DNA of 64,000 nt. Origin: Antitrichia curtipendula. Lineage: Eukaryota > Streptophyta > Bryopsida > Hypnales > Leucodontaceae. The stretch spans positions 24,800,001-24,864,000 of the forward strand of contig OX579639.1 of NCBI GenBank assembly GCA_951230915.1, in the 5' to 3' direction. A program made the translations under genes and the position numbers. The notes beneath the pieces were generated by a model. That model did no database searches and was not told where the DNA came from. It saw only the letters and a program-made list of their open reading frames with translations. Positions 12,601 through 25,900 of the stretch are shown piece after piece (position 1 is the first letter of the stretch; each line of letters begins with the position of its first letter).

Positions 12601-14200
12601 AGAGAGTCTCTACACTCCGACAGAGTGTCGGTAGGCAGATAATGAAACTAAAAGGGGGTATGAGAAACTTTGGAGGGGGGCCTTATATACTTGCTAGAAG
12701 GCCCCGCCACCTTAGTTTACCATGAGATATTAGTTCTTTTATTCAAAAACTACCCTACGTTAAATTCTAAACTATCCTAAGATATTTGCTACATAATCTT
12801 TGTTTAATCATTAGAATTTTCTAAAACAAACCTTAATTACAAAGGAAATCTTTTCCAAATAAAATCTAAGATTTTTTCCAAAGATATTTAGGAATTTAAC
12901 TATTTTGACCTTGAGATATTTTGCAAACAACCCTAGGATATTTCCAAATATTCTTGACTTAATCTAAATTGACTTTTAAAGGAAAGATTTGAAATATTAA
13001 CCAAATCAAATCTTCGACTTCCACCAAGATATTTTGTAAATTAACCTCGAATTACCGCTAATTACTCTAAAAAAGTCAAACTTACGGCTGAACTCTTCCT
13101 ATCTTCTTGAGAACAACTTCAAATTGAAAACCAATTGTGCCATCGCGTTCAGAAGACCCCAATTAGTCTAGGGACCCCCACACCCCCTTCTTCCAGGCTG
13201 TAAATATTTGTAAAAATCACTCACGGTAACTCCAAAGAAAAGTCAAAAATCCCAATTAATGGAATTTATATTTCCCGAAGAAATTGATTGGCCAGAGTTG
13301 CCTACAAGGTTTGTGAGAGTAAGAAAACATTCCTTGTTTGCAACATTTGGACATCGCTGGCTCCTGGTTTGTCAGTCAACCTGCCGCCATGTTGTAAATT
13401 TTTGTTAAATTCGATGTTGCTGCTGATTCTGGTACTTTTGACTATCAGAAAGTCTTCAAACTTGACAGGTCGCTTATTTAAAATGTAATAATCTAATCTA
13501 ATTTTTAGTGAGATATTACCACACTTTGGGTAATTTTTATAAAATTACCATCAGTTTCAAAGGCGGTTGACTTCCCATGGAGTCATTGTAGAGGTTTGTA
13601 AAATCCCGAAACTTTTGGGCAAACTTCTAGGAAGTGTCCAAAAGCCAAGGGCAAAACCAAAGCTCCAATAAAGATGCTAAATTTAGCAATTCCTTAATAA
13701 TTTCCATCCAAGGGAAAATTATTCTGGTATCGGGGTTGTTGTAGATGATTAGCTTCACTATTGATCTCTTGGCATGCTTTTACCCTAAAAGCACCTTTTT
13801 GTAAGTTCCAATCACCTCGCCCTCTTTCTACTTTGCATTCTGATTCATATTCTTCAACATTTGCAGATCTTCACGTAACTAGTCCATATTCTACATGAAT
13901 TGGATCTAAATACTTCTAAACCTGGATATAGACTCTTGTAGTTTAGCCAAGCTGTCACATGCACTCTACATGTTGAGTTTTACATAGATCAGATACTTTG
14001 ATTGGCTAACTCTCACATCCTCACATCTCTCGAAAACGCTAATCTGGAATATAAGATACTTAAACTAAGACCTAAACCTGGAAAAGCAGAGTATTTTGTG
14101 CTTTCCATGATTTTAGGAAGACTCCTCACTAATCTGGCAGGGACTTCTACCAAACTCTTCTCAACTGACTTATTCATGCTCTTTGGCATGAATTGACGCT
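9640..14200 (+). repeat. Repeat family copy A (most diverged)
   Basis: Diverged copy of the large non-coding repeat also present as B (15.5-19.3 kb) and C (23.0-27.2 kb). Collinear landmarks with C or B are GCCTTCCAAGCAATGGA (9,649; also 23,097), TCAAAGCTTTGCCGT (about 11,977), a CCTTATATA...AAGGCCCCGCCACCTT block (about 12,682-12,716) and TCTAATTTTTAGTGAGAT (about 13,497). A local ~82-bp tandem repeat occurs at 12,047-12,270. No gag, pol or transposase frame is present. Limits are approximate. Confidence 0.5.
12047..12270 (+). repeat. ~82-bp tandem repeat, nearly three units
   Basis: The unit contains TTCTTAAAGGAGGTACACAT, AAAGTGTTTAA, ATTAAGGACTAAAA and TTCCCAAGATATCAGATGG. Three successive units differ by a few substitutions; the last is truncated. 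It lies inside repeat copy A and is absent from B and C. Confidence 0.75.
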
Positions 14201-15480
14201 AAAAACTAATACTAAATCACAAAAAATAAACCCAAAGCTCCAAGTGCTAACTTGAGGGCTCACAATCCCTTCCTCCATTTTCAGGATCAACAATCCAATG
14301 ATGTTGTCGGAATGCTCTATAACTTTCTAGATTTGCAAATATAGAAGGTTTTACTTCTAATTTTAACTTTTGACTTCTGCCATCTGAATTTATTTATGGA
14401 TTCCGAGGAGAACACTATATTCATTATTTTGAGAGGTTCGAACCCTCTCATTATACTATTTCTTGTTTAGCCTCTAAAAATTGAATGTTAGTTTTAGCTA
14501 ATTTAGGTTGCTTATCCCTAAATTTATTAATTCTGAAGCATAATTTTCATTAAAATGAGAGTTTTTTTTAATTAGGGAGTCCTGCAGTACATCTTGCTAC
14601 TTGTAATAGTAGTCTTTTGACTCTTATAACTGAAGATCATGTTATATTTGAACACCAAGTTATGACCTTTGCGGTTGATTGTAAGGAGTTGTTTATCTCA
14701 TCAAGGCGGTTCGGGTTTGATTCCTTTGAATTTGTATGAGCGCATCAAAAAAAAAACATGACTTGGTGAGGCTAAGTGAGCTTCGTAGGCAAGAAATTTA
14801 TAACAACCAATCGACCCCCCTACCCAATATGTAAAAGTGCTTAACATGTTAACAAAATAAAAATAGTGGATATACCCACTATTCTTTTGTTTCAAATCAA
14901 AGTAGAATTTCAGAAAACAAAAACACAAAAAGAAAAACAAAAAGAAAATGATTGAATAATAGAGAAAACAAAATACTATAATTTTGTCTTCATATATTCA
15001 TACTATATGTAAGTACAATTTCTTAGTAAATAAAGCACATACTACTGGAAATAGATATGCAAAAGCAAACAATAATATAAAATCAATCAACTGAAACGTA
15101 ATTCATCTACTCTAACATTTAAATACCATTTTGTACGAAATATGACAATGTGCTACAACATTATTAAAAAGCGTGCTTCACATATGCTACACAACTTTTG
15201 GATATCGAGTGTATGATGCAAGACTCTGGTTGATGACTTCAATTTGAACAGACGGGATCTTGATCATGCAATGGACGGTGTCACTTCTTATGGAAGAACT
15301 CCACGCTGTCATTATGGCGTTTGTATGCTCCCAAATTGGTGGCTCAGTTTCTTCAACCTTCCAACGCAAACCTCTATCGCTGTCCCATCTAGTGTAGTTA
15401 TCTTGAACATCCCGATTTCTCGATGTTGGATGGAAATATTGAATGAGAATGCAATTTGGTTTTTCAGGGTTTTAGTTTGG
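14200..15480. other. Intergenic DNA between repeat copies A and B
   Basis: No gene is supported. A palindromic GGTTCGAACC at about 14,445 resembles a pol III B-box, but no partner A-box was convincing. A minus-strand frame of about 60 codons at 15,187-15,369 could be a remnant of the transposon gene cut at 19,290, but I cannot show that. Confidence 0.3.
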
Positions 15481-15499
15481 ATTAGACAATGCCCTCGCA

Positions 15500-15800
15500 A
15501 TTTAACTCTAAATGTTTACTCCTAATTTTAACTCCTAAATTTAACTCTAAATGTTTACTCCTAATTTTTACTCCTAATTTTTACTCCTAAATTTAACTCT
15601 AAATGTTTACTTCTAATTTTAACTCCTAATTGTTTACTCCTAATTTTTAACTCCAGATTTTTACTCCTAAATTTAACTCAAAATTTTTAACTCAAAATTT
15701 TTACTCCTAATTTTAACTCGAAATTTTTACTCCTAAATTTTTAACTCGAAATTTTTACTCCTAATTGTAACTCTAAATTTTAACTTCTATTTCTAATTTT
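15500..15800 (+). repeat. Short tandem ACTCCTAA/ACTCTAAA tract
   Basis: Degenerate ~14-18 bp units of the type TTTACTCCTAATTTTAACTC repeat across the tract. The equivalent position in copy C (23,430-23,770) holds a similar tract with its own variants, so expansion or turnover occurred after the copies separated. Confidence 0.75.
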
Positions 15801-16919
15801 TATCTTTTCTTATCACGGTGTACCTTTCACGTGGAAAGGGCTAATTAAGGAGATCAATGCTAAAGAGGAAAAAAACACAACACCAAGTATGGATTCAAGA
15901 ACTCACCTCGTCACTTCCGGTGTCGGAAATACGCTCGTCCGCATTCGTGCGTACATTCCCATACTCCATGGTGGCCCTTGGGTGGTGGGACCTTTTCCCA
16001 ATTTCACCACTTATGTTTCGAAAATTAGGACCCGTGCAATCTAACCTCTTTCTTTCCCTCCTCCTTTCTTCTCTCTCCTTTTCTTTCCCTTCCTCTCTTT
16101 CTACACTAACACTATTCTACCTAAGCTTTGATGGGGTGTCTTACAACTATAGATTCAAACCCCAAGAAGTTTTAATGTCCCTCCTAACCTCTTACACAAC
16201 CTTGTCTTCGTGTCATCCTAATCCTACTTCCTAATGGTCACTATGAATCCTCAAGATTTCCTTTCTAACACCTATTTAGCTAAGCCTAGGGCACTATTTA
16301 TCGTCTCTCTCCCCCTTTCTCCTATTTAATTCTATGACTCACTAACCTCCCTCCATTGTGTGTAGGTGTGATTTTGGTGAGAGTTGAGAGTTGTTTGATG
16401 CAGGTATGGAGGTGCTACTTATCCTTTCCTCCCCCTTCCCTTTTTTGATTTTTGACCCTAATCTCTACCCCAATCCCTACTTAGCAATAGGTCAACCCCC
16501 ATTCTCCTTTGTTTTGTTTAGCTTGTTTTTGTTTTGTCCTAGTGTGAGAGAAACAAAAAAAAATCAGGAAAAAAAGAGTCCAGAAATGGGGACCGAGCTG
16601 GGGCCCCAACTGCCTGCCGAACCAAGCCTAGCCTCCCGGCTGGCTGGCTGGCTGCTGGGGGGTCGGTCTGTGGTTTTCTGATGACGTGACCTGGTCTGTT
16701 TGGTTCTCGACTTGATCTGGTCTGTTCTGGCTCTCGACTTGATCTGGTCTGTTTTGGTTCTTGACTGATCTGGTCTGTTTGGTTCTTGACTGATCTGGTC
16801 TGTTCTGGCTCTGGACCTTGACTACTTAAGGGAAAATTGGATTTTTGGCAAACTGGATTTTTGGTGAACTAAAGGAAAATATTTGGGGAAAATAGGACTT
16901 GAGGGAAATAACACTTGGG

Positions 16920-17035
16920 AAAAATAAGATTTAGGGAAAATAGGACTTGAGGAAAATAGGACTTGAGGAAAATAGGACTTGAGGAAAATAGGACTTGAGG
17001 AAAATAGGACTTGAGGAAAATAGGACTTGGGAAAT
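16920..17035 (+). repeat. 16-bp tandem repeat (GGAAAATAGGACTTGA)
   Basis: About seven consecutive units of GGAAAATAGGACTTGA with little variation, inside repeat copy B. No coding role is apparent. Confidence 0.85.
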
Positions 17036-17244
17036 AACTAGACTCACTAAAAACTTGAGGGACAACTAGACACATTAAAACTTGGAAAACATGAAGACTC
17101 ACTAAACACTTAGGGAACAACTAAACTAAGAGAATTTTGGGATTAGCTAAACTTCACTAAATGCAAGGGAATCTACATATCTTGGAAGCTAAACTCTGGA
17201 TGTTTCCACAAAGGTCTTGGAAACTAGACTTTGGAACTAAACAC

Positions 17245-17490
17245 GGGAGGAGTGCAAAGCTTCGCCGTTAAGTTGGTTTTAACACCATCTTTAGGACTCC
17301 TTGACACCTCGGGGGTTCAAAGCTCCGCCGTCTACACTTTTAACACATGCTTTAGGACTTCAACTTTGTCACTAGTTCAAAGCTTCGCCGTTTCCAAGGG
17401 GGTCCACACACTGGGAGAGACTTTAGAAGAGGGAAAAAACTAAACTTTTAAAGACGAAAACATACACAGGGTCAAAGCTTCGCCGTCCCG
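17245..17490 (+). repeat. Spaced CAAAGCTTCGCCGT motif array in copy B
   Basis: GCAAAGCTTCGCCGT, TCAAAGCTCCGCCGT, TCAAAGCTTCGCCGT and TCAAAGCTTCGCCGT occur at about 17,252, 17,318, 17,377 and 17,470, spaced about 60-95 bp apart. Copy C has the matching series at about 25,219-25,420 with variants, and copy A keeps one at about 11,977. Confidence 0.7.
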
Positions 17491-19289
17491 GAGGGGGATT
17501 CACTCAACAAGGAGAAGATTAGAAGAGGGTGTAAGAAAAAACACAAAGAGAAAACACACAAGTTAGGCCATGTGGCAACACAAAGCTCATACGCTAAAAG
17601 CCCCCCAAAGCGGCATCGTCAAGGTACGGTGGGGGGTGACTTTAGGATTAGTACAAGATACAAAGAAGACTCTTAAAACTTCACAAGTTAGACCACAACA
17701 CATACAAGAGAGAGAGGAAAGCTCTCCCCTTACAACAAGGTACCAAAAACTTCACAAAAGAGTACACAAAGCAAGGTAAAAGGACCTCCAAGGACCTTCA
17801 AAGCTTGAAAATAAGCAACAATGGAGCCAAAAGTGCTCCAAAAACACCGTAGAGGTTTCTTAGCTAAAACGCCAAAAATCCCAACATAAATTGGACCCAC
17901 GGACCCAAAATAAGATTTGGGGGTCTTGACAAGATTTTGGGGGTGTTCTTGAGAGAAAAATGGGGACCTTAAATAGGTTTCCAAGGCCCCACCTTCCCTT
18001 CAAGAGTTCTAAAGTAACCTTATCAACTTCGATTTTCATCCTCATCTTCAAAGATTTTCATCCTCATCTTCAAAGATTTTCATCCTCATCTTCAAAGATT
18101 TTCATCCTAATCCCTAAAAAACTACTTTTACCTATCTACGCTGGACCAACCTCCTAACTTTTGGAGAATTACTCCAATCGTCAAACGGATTGCGCCATTG
18201 GCTCCAGATCACCGTGTTTAGTCCATGACCCCTTTATCCCCGTACCGAGGACAAAAACCCATCGTAGGCTAATTTAGTTTTAAAAACTAAACCGTGGTAA
18301 AATCCTAGATATTGGGGGTCTCCTATTTTGAAAAATGTAAATAGCTTAGGATTTCCAGTAGGTGTGAGGGAGTCGGAAAAGACTCTTGGTTGACTTCGTT
18401 TCGCCATCGTATGGTCATGGGATGCCGGTCAACGCGTTGGGGACCCCGCCACGTGATTAATTCTTGAGGAATCTCGCCGGTTCGGGTACTTGCTGCTATC
18501 AAAATGTCGCGAAACTTCACGGAGCGCATTATTAACATAAAACAAGCTAGTCTAATTTTTAGTGAGATTTTCTGGCAACCTGGGTAATTTCCATGAAATT
18601 CCCGTTGGAGGTTACTAGGGTTGACCACCCGCAAAAGGTTCTTCTGCAAGTCAGAAGATGACGGGTTTTTTCACAGGACCTCTCATGGGGTCACATGAAA
18701 GATGTGCAGGTGCGTTTCCGTACCTGGCACAATTGGTCAGTGGAGATGAATTGGTCATCTCCTTGAGTTTATCGATGATGCGGGAATCTTTTGCAGATAG
18801 GGGAATCTTGGCGAATCAATTTTGTCGTTGGACTCTTGGCATGGGATTTACCCTAGGACACCATCCTTGGGCTGTAGATTCCTCCACAGGCTCGGTCTTG
18901 CGTTAGTAGCTCCTACATGCTAACAATCGGGGTTTTGGTGTATTTCTAAACTTAACTCTAGGACCCAACCTAGTGGCCTTGTTGTGGATCCCTCGGACCG
19001 ACTTAGCCATGAATTGCCACATTCATGGTGGAATTTAGCCCTTTTGGGCCTATGTGACTTGAATCCTACAAATCCACCCGTTTCGCTCTTCCTACCTATT
19101 TTTGGGCCCGGTTTGGTGGGATTCTAAGTCTAAACACAAATCTAGACCAAATACTATAATGGGTATGTTACAACCCTATTTTGGTTCTACACTCTTTTTA
19201 TGGCTTTTTGTATATTTTTCTTAACTTTAAATTGCAAATTTCCAAAAAAATAATTCTACGAGTCCCAAGTGACAAATTGGGAGCTCACA

Positions 19290-20915
19290 GGGGAGTGATG
19301 CTTCACACATCTCTTTTCCCTTCAATATTGCTTCAAACAGAGGTGTCGATGCTGCATTGATAAACAACGCCCTTGAAGAAGAGTTTGGTGGTAGTTCAAT
19401 ATCATGCAACAACTTTGCCATTGAACCAATGGTGTAAATGGAATCATATTTAAACAGATCCAAACCATAATGTGCATAACGGACATCAGCATGCCCATGC
19501 GCAATCATGCCCGTGACGGATACAGGCAACTTCATTAGGCCATCAAGCTCTTTACTTTTGTGTGAAAAAACAAGAAAAGCGGTTTTTGCATGATCCATCT
19601 TGTCGTGCATGATTGTTATACATTCATGCGGAGAACTTTGTGACCAATATTGGTTTGCATAATTAATTTTCCTATGACCGCGAGCAATGGCGAGGTGTTT
19701 ATCCAATCTCCTTGACCATAACATAGCGGTTTGAGATCCTACAAGAGCACTCTTTATGAGCTCCCACAACTTGTCACAAACAGCACATCGAGCAAAATTA
19801 TCTCCAAGTTGCTTCACATTGTACTCTTGAAACCTAGTGGACTTGATCTTGCTCAAGTTTGATGTAGTTACCTTTTGCAATCCGAAAGCAGTATTGATCT
19901 CGTTTATTTTTGCCAATTGACCCTTCCATTGAAACGTAGCTGGCAAAATCTTGGAGACCACCTTCTGCCCAGACTTCAGAGTCCGAGTACGATGTGGCAT
20001 GTGATGTGCTTCTTTCTCCAAGATGCATTTCAAAATAACCGCTGCTTGTTCTGTGTGTTGCCTTTGGCTTAAGTAGTTCCAAATTGCCATGTTCTCTTGC
20101 TTCTCGACCATCCTTTAATGCGTATTTTTGATAGCGATAAAATGTAGATTCCGGAACCCCGGCAATATGCATCATTGCATCCATGCTCGCATGCACACAA
20201 CAATTTCATCAATAGTCACTATCCTTCTTCCTTGCGAATCACAGTGCATCTGTCTATGAACTTCAGTCTTTATGAAGGCTCTGTGCTTGAACGTAGAATT
20301 CTGATACATCCGCTCACGGAAAGCTTGAATTTTTTCTCTTGGAAATGGCTGAACGCAATTCTTACTACAACAGGTTTTGCTAGACACCAAGTTGATGGAG
20401 CCCTGACTGAGAAGGTCCTTCATTATGATGCAAGACTCACGAGGGGGATTTTAAACACTACTTGTATACGGCCAGTTGGACTTCAAAGTCAGAGGGTTCT
20501 CACGGCTAGCTTGTAGTTGATTGAAATTATCCCTCACATCATGGTCATGCAGGCTTACCCTACGACAATGGACCAGTTTAATTGGCCATGCTACCAATGT
20601 GCACACTTGCTCTTGAGGGATGTCCGCTTCAGAATGAGTTTTGGAAATGTGCACCGCTACATAAGTATCTCCAAGAGGACCATTGGCACCAAGCACAAGA
20701 TCCGAGTTCACACTGTGGCATATATCTTCACCAACAAGAATACCTGCATCATTATAGAGGGTAACAACACTTGTATTCTAGAGCTGCCTTGGAATTCCAT
20801 CACACTCGGGAATGTCAACATCCATTTCAACATAGTCTTCAATATCATTGTTATCTTAATCTATATTCTTGAGAGGGTCGTCTGGGAGGCTCATTTCACC
20901 TGCACAGGTGAGAAT
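19290..20915 (-). pseudogene. Decayed transposon-encoded protein, 3' end cut by repeat B
   Basis: Fragments of one minus-strand coding region lie in shifting frames. The 5' part (about 20,915-20,450) includes GDTYVAVHISKTHSEA. A middle part (20,423-20,172) has CCSKNCVQPFPREKIQAF and HRQMHCDSQGRRIVT, and then AGVPESTFYRYQKYALKDGR. The last part (20,111-19,290) has CAVCDKLWELI and MHDKMDHAKTAF. The Cys pairs and the acidic HDKMDHAKT motif resemble DDE-type transposase-like proteins common in ferns, mosses and charophytes; that is recognition by memory, not a search. At least one frameshift and upstream stops break it, and its 3' end is replaced by repeat copy B at 19,289. No promoter is assignable. 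Confidence 0.5.
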
Positions 20916-20982
20916 AAGGTAAACTGATAGAACTATAAGCTTTGAATGTACAAATTGCGTATAAAGTACTACATGTCAACAT

Positions 20983-21798
20983 TTTAGGTCGAATCGATCT
21001 AACCATCAACACCATCCAATGTACAGATTCTAAAAGATATCGAAGAATCCAAACCCAGAAATTCCTCTACAAGATGATATTGATACCACGGCTAAATAGA
21101 AATCCTGCCAGATTATCTACAACGTAGACTGTCTAATGTAAGGTCTGGACAAGCAGCATTCAATACTCCAAAGCAATAGAAGTAACTACATTGACCCAGT
21201 ATAAGCAGGATCAACCAAAATGCCAAGGCTACTGAACAAATCGTACTGGTTAAGTTTGTTTACATAACTAGCCCCCTAAGTCATCCAATTAGATAAACTC
21301 CAACAACCTTAAAGAGAAGGAGTTTATTAACCAAACGGATCTACAGAGTTTAGGTCGAGTCGACCTAATTCAAATTTTATAATCCCAGTACAAATATCTG
21401 GAAAGTAGACATCCACGTTGAAGTTATTACAATAAAAAATTAGAAAAATTCTTCTTGTAGAAAGCGTTTACATGAGTTGATTCCATGACTCATGTCGGCT
21501 TCGCATTTAGGTCGAGTCAACCTAAATGTGTGACATTACTCACTTCACTTGGCATCGTACTTGATTACCATTTCCTTAATACTAGCAATGCAACAAAGTC
21601 CACAGGCTTCAAACGACACAAGAAAACTAGTAGATTTCATTTGTTCCAGTTTAGGTTGAGTCGACCTAAAGTAAGCTTTGGAAGAGAAAGTCTTCACGAT
21701 ATACAGTGCCGGTCCCAGTAGTGTTCAACTCATACCTAATCGTCCAGTGATACAATCCCACGTATCGTATCCAAGTTTTAGGTCAAGTTGACCTGAAT
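20983..21798. repeat. Dispersed TTTAGGTCGA(n)TCGACCTAAA palindrome array
   Basis: Near-palindromes of about 20 bp lie at 20,983-21,002, 21,349-21,368, 21,505-21,527, 21,650-21,670 and 21,777-21,798. All have TTTAGGTCGA facing TCGACCTAAA around one or two central bases. Spacing is about 365, 158, 144 and 128 bp. The intervening DNA is not obviously repeated. The same motif recurs at 30.96-31.73 kb and 53.53-53.61 kb. Confidence 0.8.
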
Positions 21799-21799
21799 T

Positions 21800-22975
21800 A
21801 TGTAATATAACTAGTGTATTACGATGTTGGTCGAGTTAATTTTCTCCATTATTTCAGGAATCCCAGGAAAAGTCAAATGTTTCTTCTTGTTTCCAGAAAT
21901 TACGGCAATATAATCGAGTATTTTAGGTCTACACTAGAGAATTCTTAAGTGTCACAGGGATCTGAATAATCTCACGTACAATTCACATCATTGCTTAACA
22001 CCACAACATCTGATCAATTTTGAACAAGATTGACGAAAATACAAATGGGAGTGGCAACTGAAAGGACTTGTGCATTTTTTACTAAGCAATTTGCAACGAG
22101 CTCCAATAAATCCTTAACAAGGTAAAAAGTTAACCAAACATGCAACGTCCAAGTACAATGAAAGGAGCACTGCCTACACAGAGTTGCAATCGCATTTCCA
22201 AAAGTATCAAAAGAGGAGTCATTGAAGCGAACGTCGATAAAAGTCGAGCACTTCTTGGCGGGAATGGAGACGGCGGGAAGTACAAAGCTTGCATTCAAAT
22301 TTGAAAATGTCAACCCGGAAAGCGAGGTTGTTCATTGGAGTTCCCTGAGATACCTCTACTGTTCATGAAGAAGAAGACATGGGTGGTACGAGGGCTCCAT
22401 TCTCCCATCGCCTTATTTAGGGCCGAAAGATCAGTATTGTAGAATTCTACATTCTATTGGATTCTCTTTTTTGGATTTGGAGAATGTTTCCAGAATTCTT
22501 TTTTTAATACCGATATGAAATTTTCATTGCCATTGCGCTTTTTCAGATGATGGCTATAGCAACTGCTATCAATAATTTTGTTGTTTTTTAAATGTCAACA
22601 ACATCATTAACCCCTATACATGATGGACCCATGAACACTGATTTTGAGCCTCATTGTTTGTCACTCAATTTACATGTCTACTTTACTTTAGGTAGAAAAA
22701 TACCATTCTTCTGTGGAAATTGATTTTCTTGAGAATTTTTGAAGAAAATCACACCAATACGAAGTTATTTCAAAAATATTGAAAATTTCACTATGTGTAT
22801 ATATTGAAATGAAAAACATTATGGTGTAAACTTAATTTCTGTGTCATTCTATAATTAGAAAAAATACACATTGAAAATACATTCTAAGTTCAAACATCAT
22901 TATAAAACATTCAGTATTAGGAATTTTTTCAAAGTTTAAGATGGAGTTGGAACTACAATACATGGCTTTCATTTT
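21800..22975. other. Intergenic AT-rich DNA
   Basis: No gene is supported. Short frames, such as minus strand 22,014-22,313, show no recognisable motif. Confidence 0.35.
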
Positions 22976-22979
22976 GTTA

Positions 22980-25900
22980 GTTAGGCTGTGGGCGCAAGAT
23001 TATCCACCCTCGGCAATCGGGCGAACATCGACCAGGTTCTATGCCTTTATCCACTTTTTAAATATATATGTGGGTGTTGTGAGCACGGTCCACTGTGCCT
23101 TCCAAGCAATGGATCTTTTTTGTGCTAACGTTTTCTAAGTGTCGTGGATGGCAGCGAATACTACTAGAATTGCATGGGTAACTAACAAGTTGACTGCGAT
23201 GATCAAGGTGATGGCGATTCCTAACTCCCTAACTACCTATCCTACGTCTAGGTTTGGTTGGGTGGTTGGCGTCATTTCTAACGTGCCTAGCTACGGAAAA
23301 GGGGGATCCTTACATTCCCCCTATAATCTCTAAGACTACCTTTTGAAGTTGAAAACTTCTTCCGGAAGCTGTAACTTATTGGCTAACCCTAAGCTTATTC
23401 TTTATTCTGATTTCTAGCTTCTAATTGTACTCTCGATTTTCACTCCTAGAGTTAACTCTAAGGTTTTACCTCTATGGTTACCTCTAAGTTTTTACTCCTA
23501 ATTTCAACCCTAAGGTTTTACCCCTATGTTTACTTTAAGTTTCTACTTCTAATTAACTCTAATGTTTTTACTCCTAGATTCAACTCTAAGTTTTTACTCC
23601 TATATTTGACTCTAAATTTGACTCCTAAATTAACTCTAGGGTTTTACTTCGAAAATTAACTCTAAGTTTTCACTCTTAAACTTAGCTCTAAATTTTTACT
23701 CTTCAATTTAACTCTAGCTTTTTATTCCTAAACTAACTCTAGCTTTTTATTCCTAAATTTTACCTCACCTACCACAGATTACTATTCACAAAAAGAGGGT
23801 TTAAGGTTAAGGGAAGAATCAAAAATTAACTAAGAACACACACCTAAGATTAAATCAAAAACTCATCCCTTCGCTGCCGGTATCGGAGAGAAGTTCGTCC
23901 CTGTCCGTATGCACATTCTCGTGCTCTATGGTGGTCCTTGACTTCGGTTGGATTTCTTTGAGCTCACTGCTTATTTTTGGGGAAAATTATGACCCTGTGC
24001 AATCTAGCCCTTCCTCCTTCTTTCTCCTTCCCTCCTTCCTCTTTTTCTTTCCCTACTTCGTCTTTCTACCCTAACACTATTCTACCTAAGTCTTTAAAAA
24101 TGTCTTACAACTATAGACTCTAACTTCGAGGGGATGTAATGTCCCTCCTACCCTCTTACACGACCTTGCTTTTGTGTCATCCTAATCCGCCTTCTAATGG
24201 TCGCTTTCAAATTCTTGAGATTTTCTCCCCTAAGTCTACTTAGCCATGCCTAGGTCACTATTTATCGTCTCTCCCACCTCCTATCCTATTTCATCCTACT
24301 TCCCTCTAATCCTCTTCCATTCTCGTGAGTTCAATTTGGTATAGAGAGAGATGGTCCGTGAGTATTGTATGCAAGGTTTTTAAGGCAAATTGGCGTGTGA
24401 CTCCCTTTCTCCCCCTTCATTTTATTTCCCTCTCTCTCTTGGTATTTTGTGTTAGATTCTTTGTTTTGTCTAAGTCGAGCCTTGATCCTTAGTTTTCGAT
24501 TTTTGTTCAAACCAACTCCCAAAAAAAAAGAATGGAGGGACCCCGACTCCCCAAGGACCCCGACTTCTCAGACCCCTGGACTCCCTGGACCTCCGAACTC
24601 CCTGGACCTGGTGACTCCCCGACCTGCAACCTGGTGACTCCCCCTTGCGACTTGGCTGACTGCCTGACTGCGACCTGGCTGACTCGCCCGACTGCAACCT
24701 GGTGACTCGCTCGACCTACGATCCCCCACCCCAATGCGACCTGGCTAACTGCCCGACTTGCGACCTAGCTGACTCGCCCGGGACTCCTTCGGACTGGCCC
24801 AATGACTGATTTAATGCTAAACCCAACTGGCCCAATGACTGATTTAAGGCTAAATCCAATTGGCCCAATGATTGATTAAGCTAAACATAATTGGGCCCAA
24901 TGACTGATTTTAGCTAAATCCAACTGGCCTAGTGACTGATTAAGCTAAACACAACTGGGCCCCAACCCACCTTTTAACAGAACTGAGGGGGGTTGGTTGG
25001 TTGGATTTTCTTTAGCGATGGTTTTTCTCTCTTCTTTTCTTCAAATTGGTGTCCTGGGTTTGGGGCGTGGAAATAACTGGGGGGAGTATTCCGCTGGTTG
25101 AGGGGGGCTCAAAGGTTCTCACTACTGCTCTTGTTTCTAATACTTTTGGATGCTAAACTTTGGTATTTTCCAAACATATTTTGGAAACTAAACTTTGGAG
25201 TTGAGAATAGGGGAGGACTCAAAGCTCTATGGTCTTAGTGGCTTTAACATCAATTCTAGGACTTCCTAAGGACACTAGATTCAAAGCTCCTTTGCTGGTT
25301 ACTATTTTAACACACGATTTAGGACTTCTTGATACTGATGGGTTCAAAGCTTTGCCGTCTTCTAGGGGTTCCACACACAATCTAGAACTTCTCAATCCTG
25401 ACAGGTTCAAAGCTTTGCCGTCTCTGGGGGTTCCCCACACAGTGAACGCGACTTTGGACAAAGGTTAGTTCCCAAATGGGGTCACTCCACACGACAAAAA
25501 AGGCTTCCAGGGGTTAGTGTCACTTAACATGCATGGGTTAGTACGGAAAGAGTTAGTTTAAGCACTCAACAATCCACACTAAAGGCCCCCCAAAGCGGCA
25601 TCGCCAAGGTACGGTGGGGGGTATCTTTAGGATTAGTACAACACCCCAAAAGACTTGACCAAAGAACTTGTTAGTCCACGTGAACAAAAAGAGAAGAGCC
25701 AAATGACACACGCAATCAAGTAGGAGGACTCCACAAAGACTTCAAAGCTCAAACTTTAGCATCAATGGAGCCCAAAAAGAGCTCAAAAACAACACCATAG
25801 AGGTTTCTTGGCTAAAATGCCAAAATCTTCCAACATAAGTTGAACCCACGAACCCAATACAAGATTTGGGGGTGTTCTTGAGAGAAAAATGGGGACCTTA

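Larger units (their letters stand above)
15480..19289 (+). repeat. Repeat family copy B
   Basis: This ~3.8 kb non-coding block is collinear with C. Its last ~1.35 kb (17,940-19,289) is nearly identical to 25,865-27,175. It opens with ACTCCTAATTTTTA-type tandem sequence, then a tract containing GGACCGAGCTGG, a run of ~16-bp GGAAAATAGGACTTGA units, four spaced TTCAAAGC[TC][TC]CGCCGT motifs, a CCTTAAATAGG TATA-like block at 17,965 and a sharp right end at GGGAGCTCACA. The plus-strand sequence diverges from C just after that point. Copy B ends within a decayed transposon gene. It could be LTR-derived or another non-coding element; no primer-binding site was found next to it. Confidence 0.6.

Noticed and set aside
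16920..17120. Ser/Pro/Phe repeat protein on the minus strand
   Set aside because: Direct translation of the 16-bp tandem repeat within repeat copy B.
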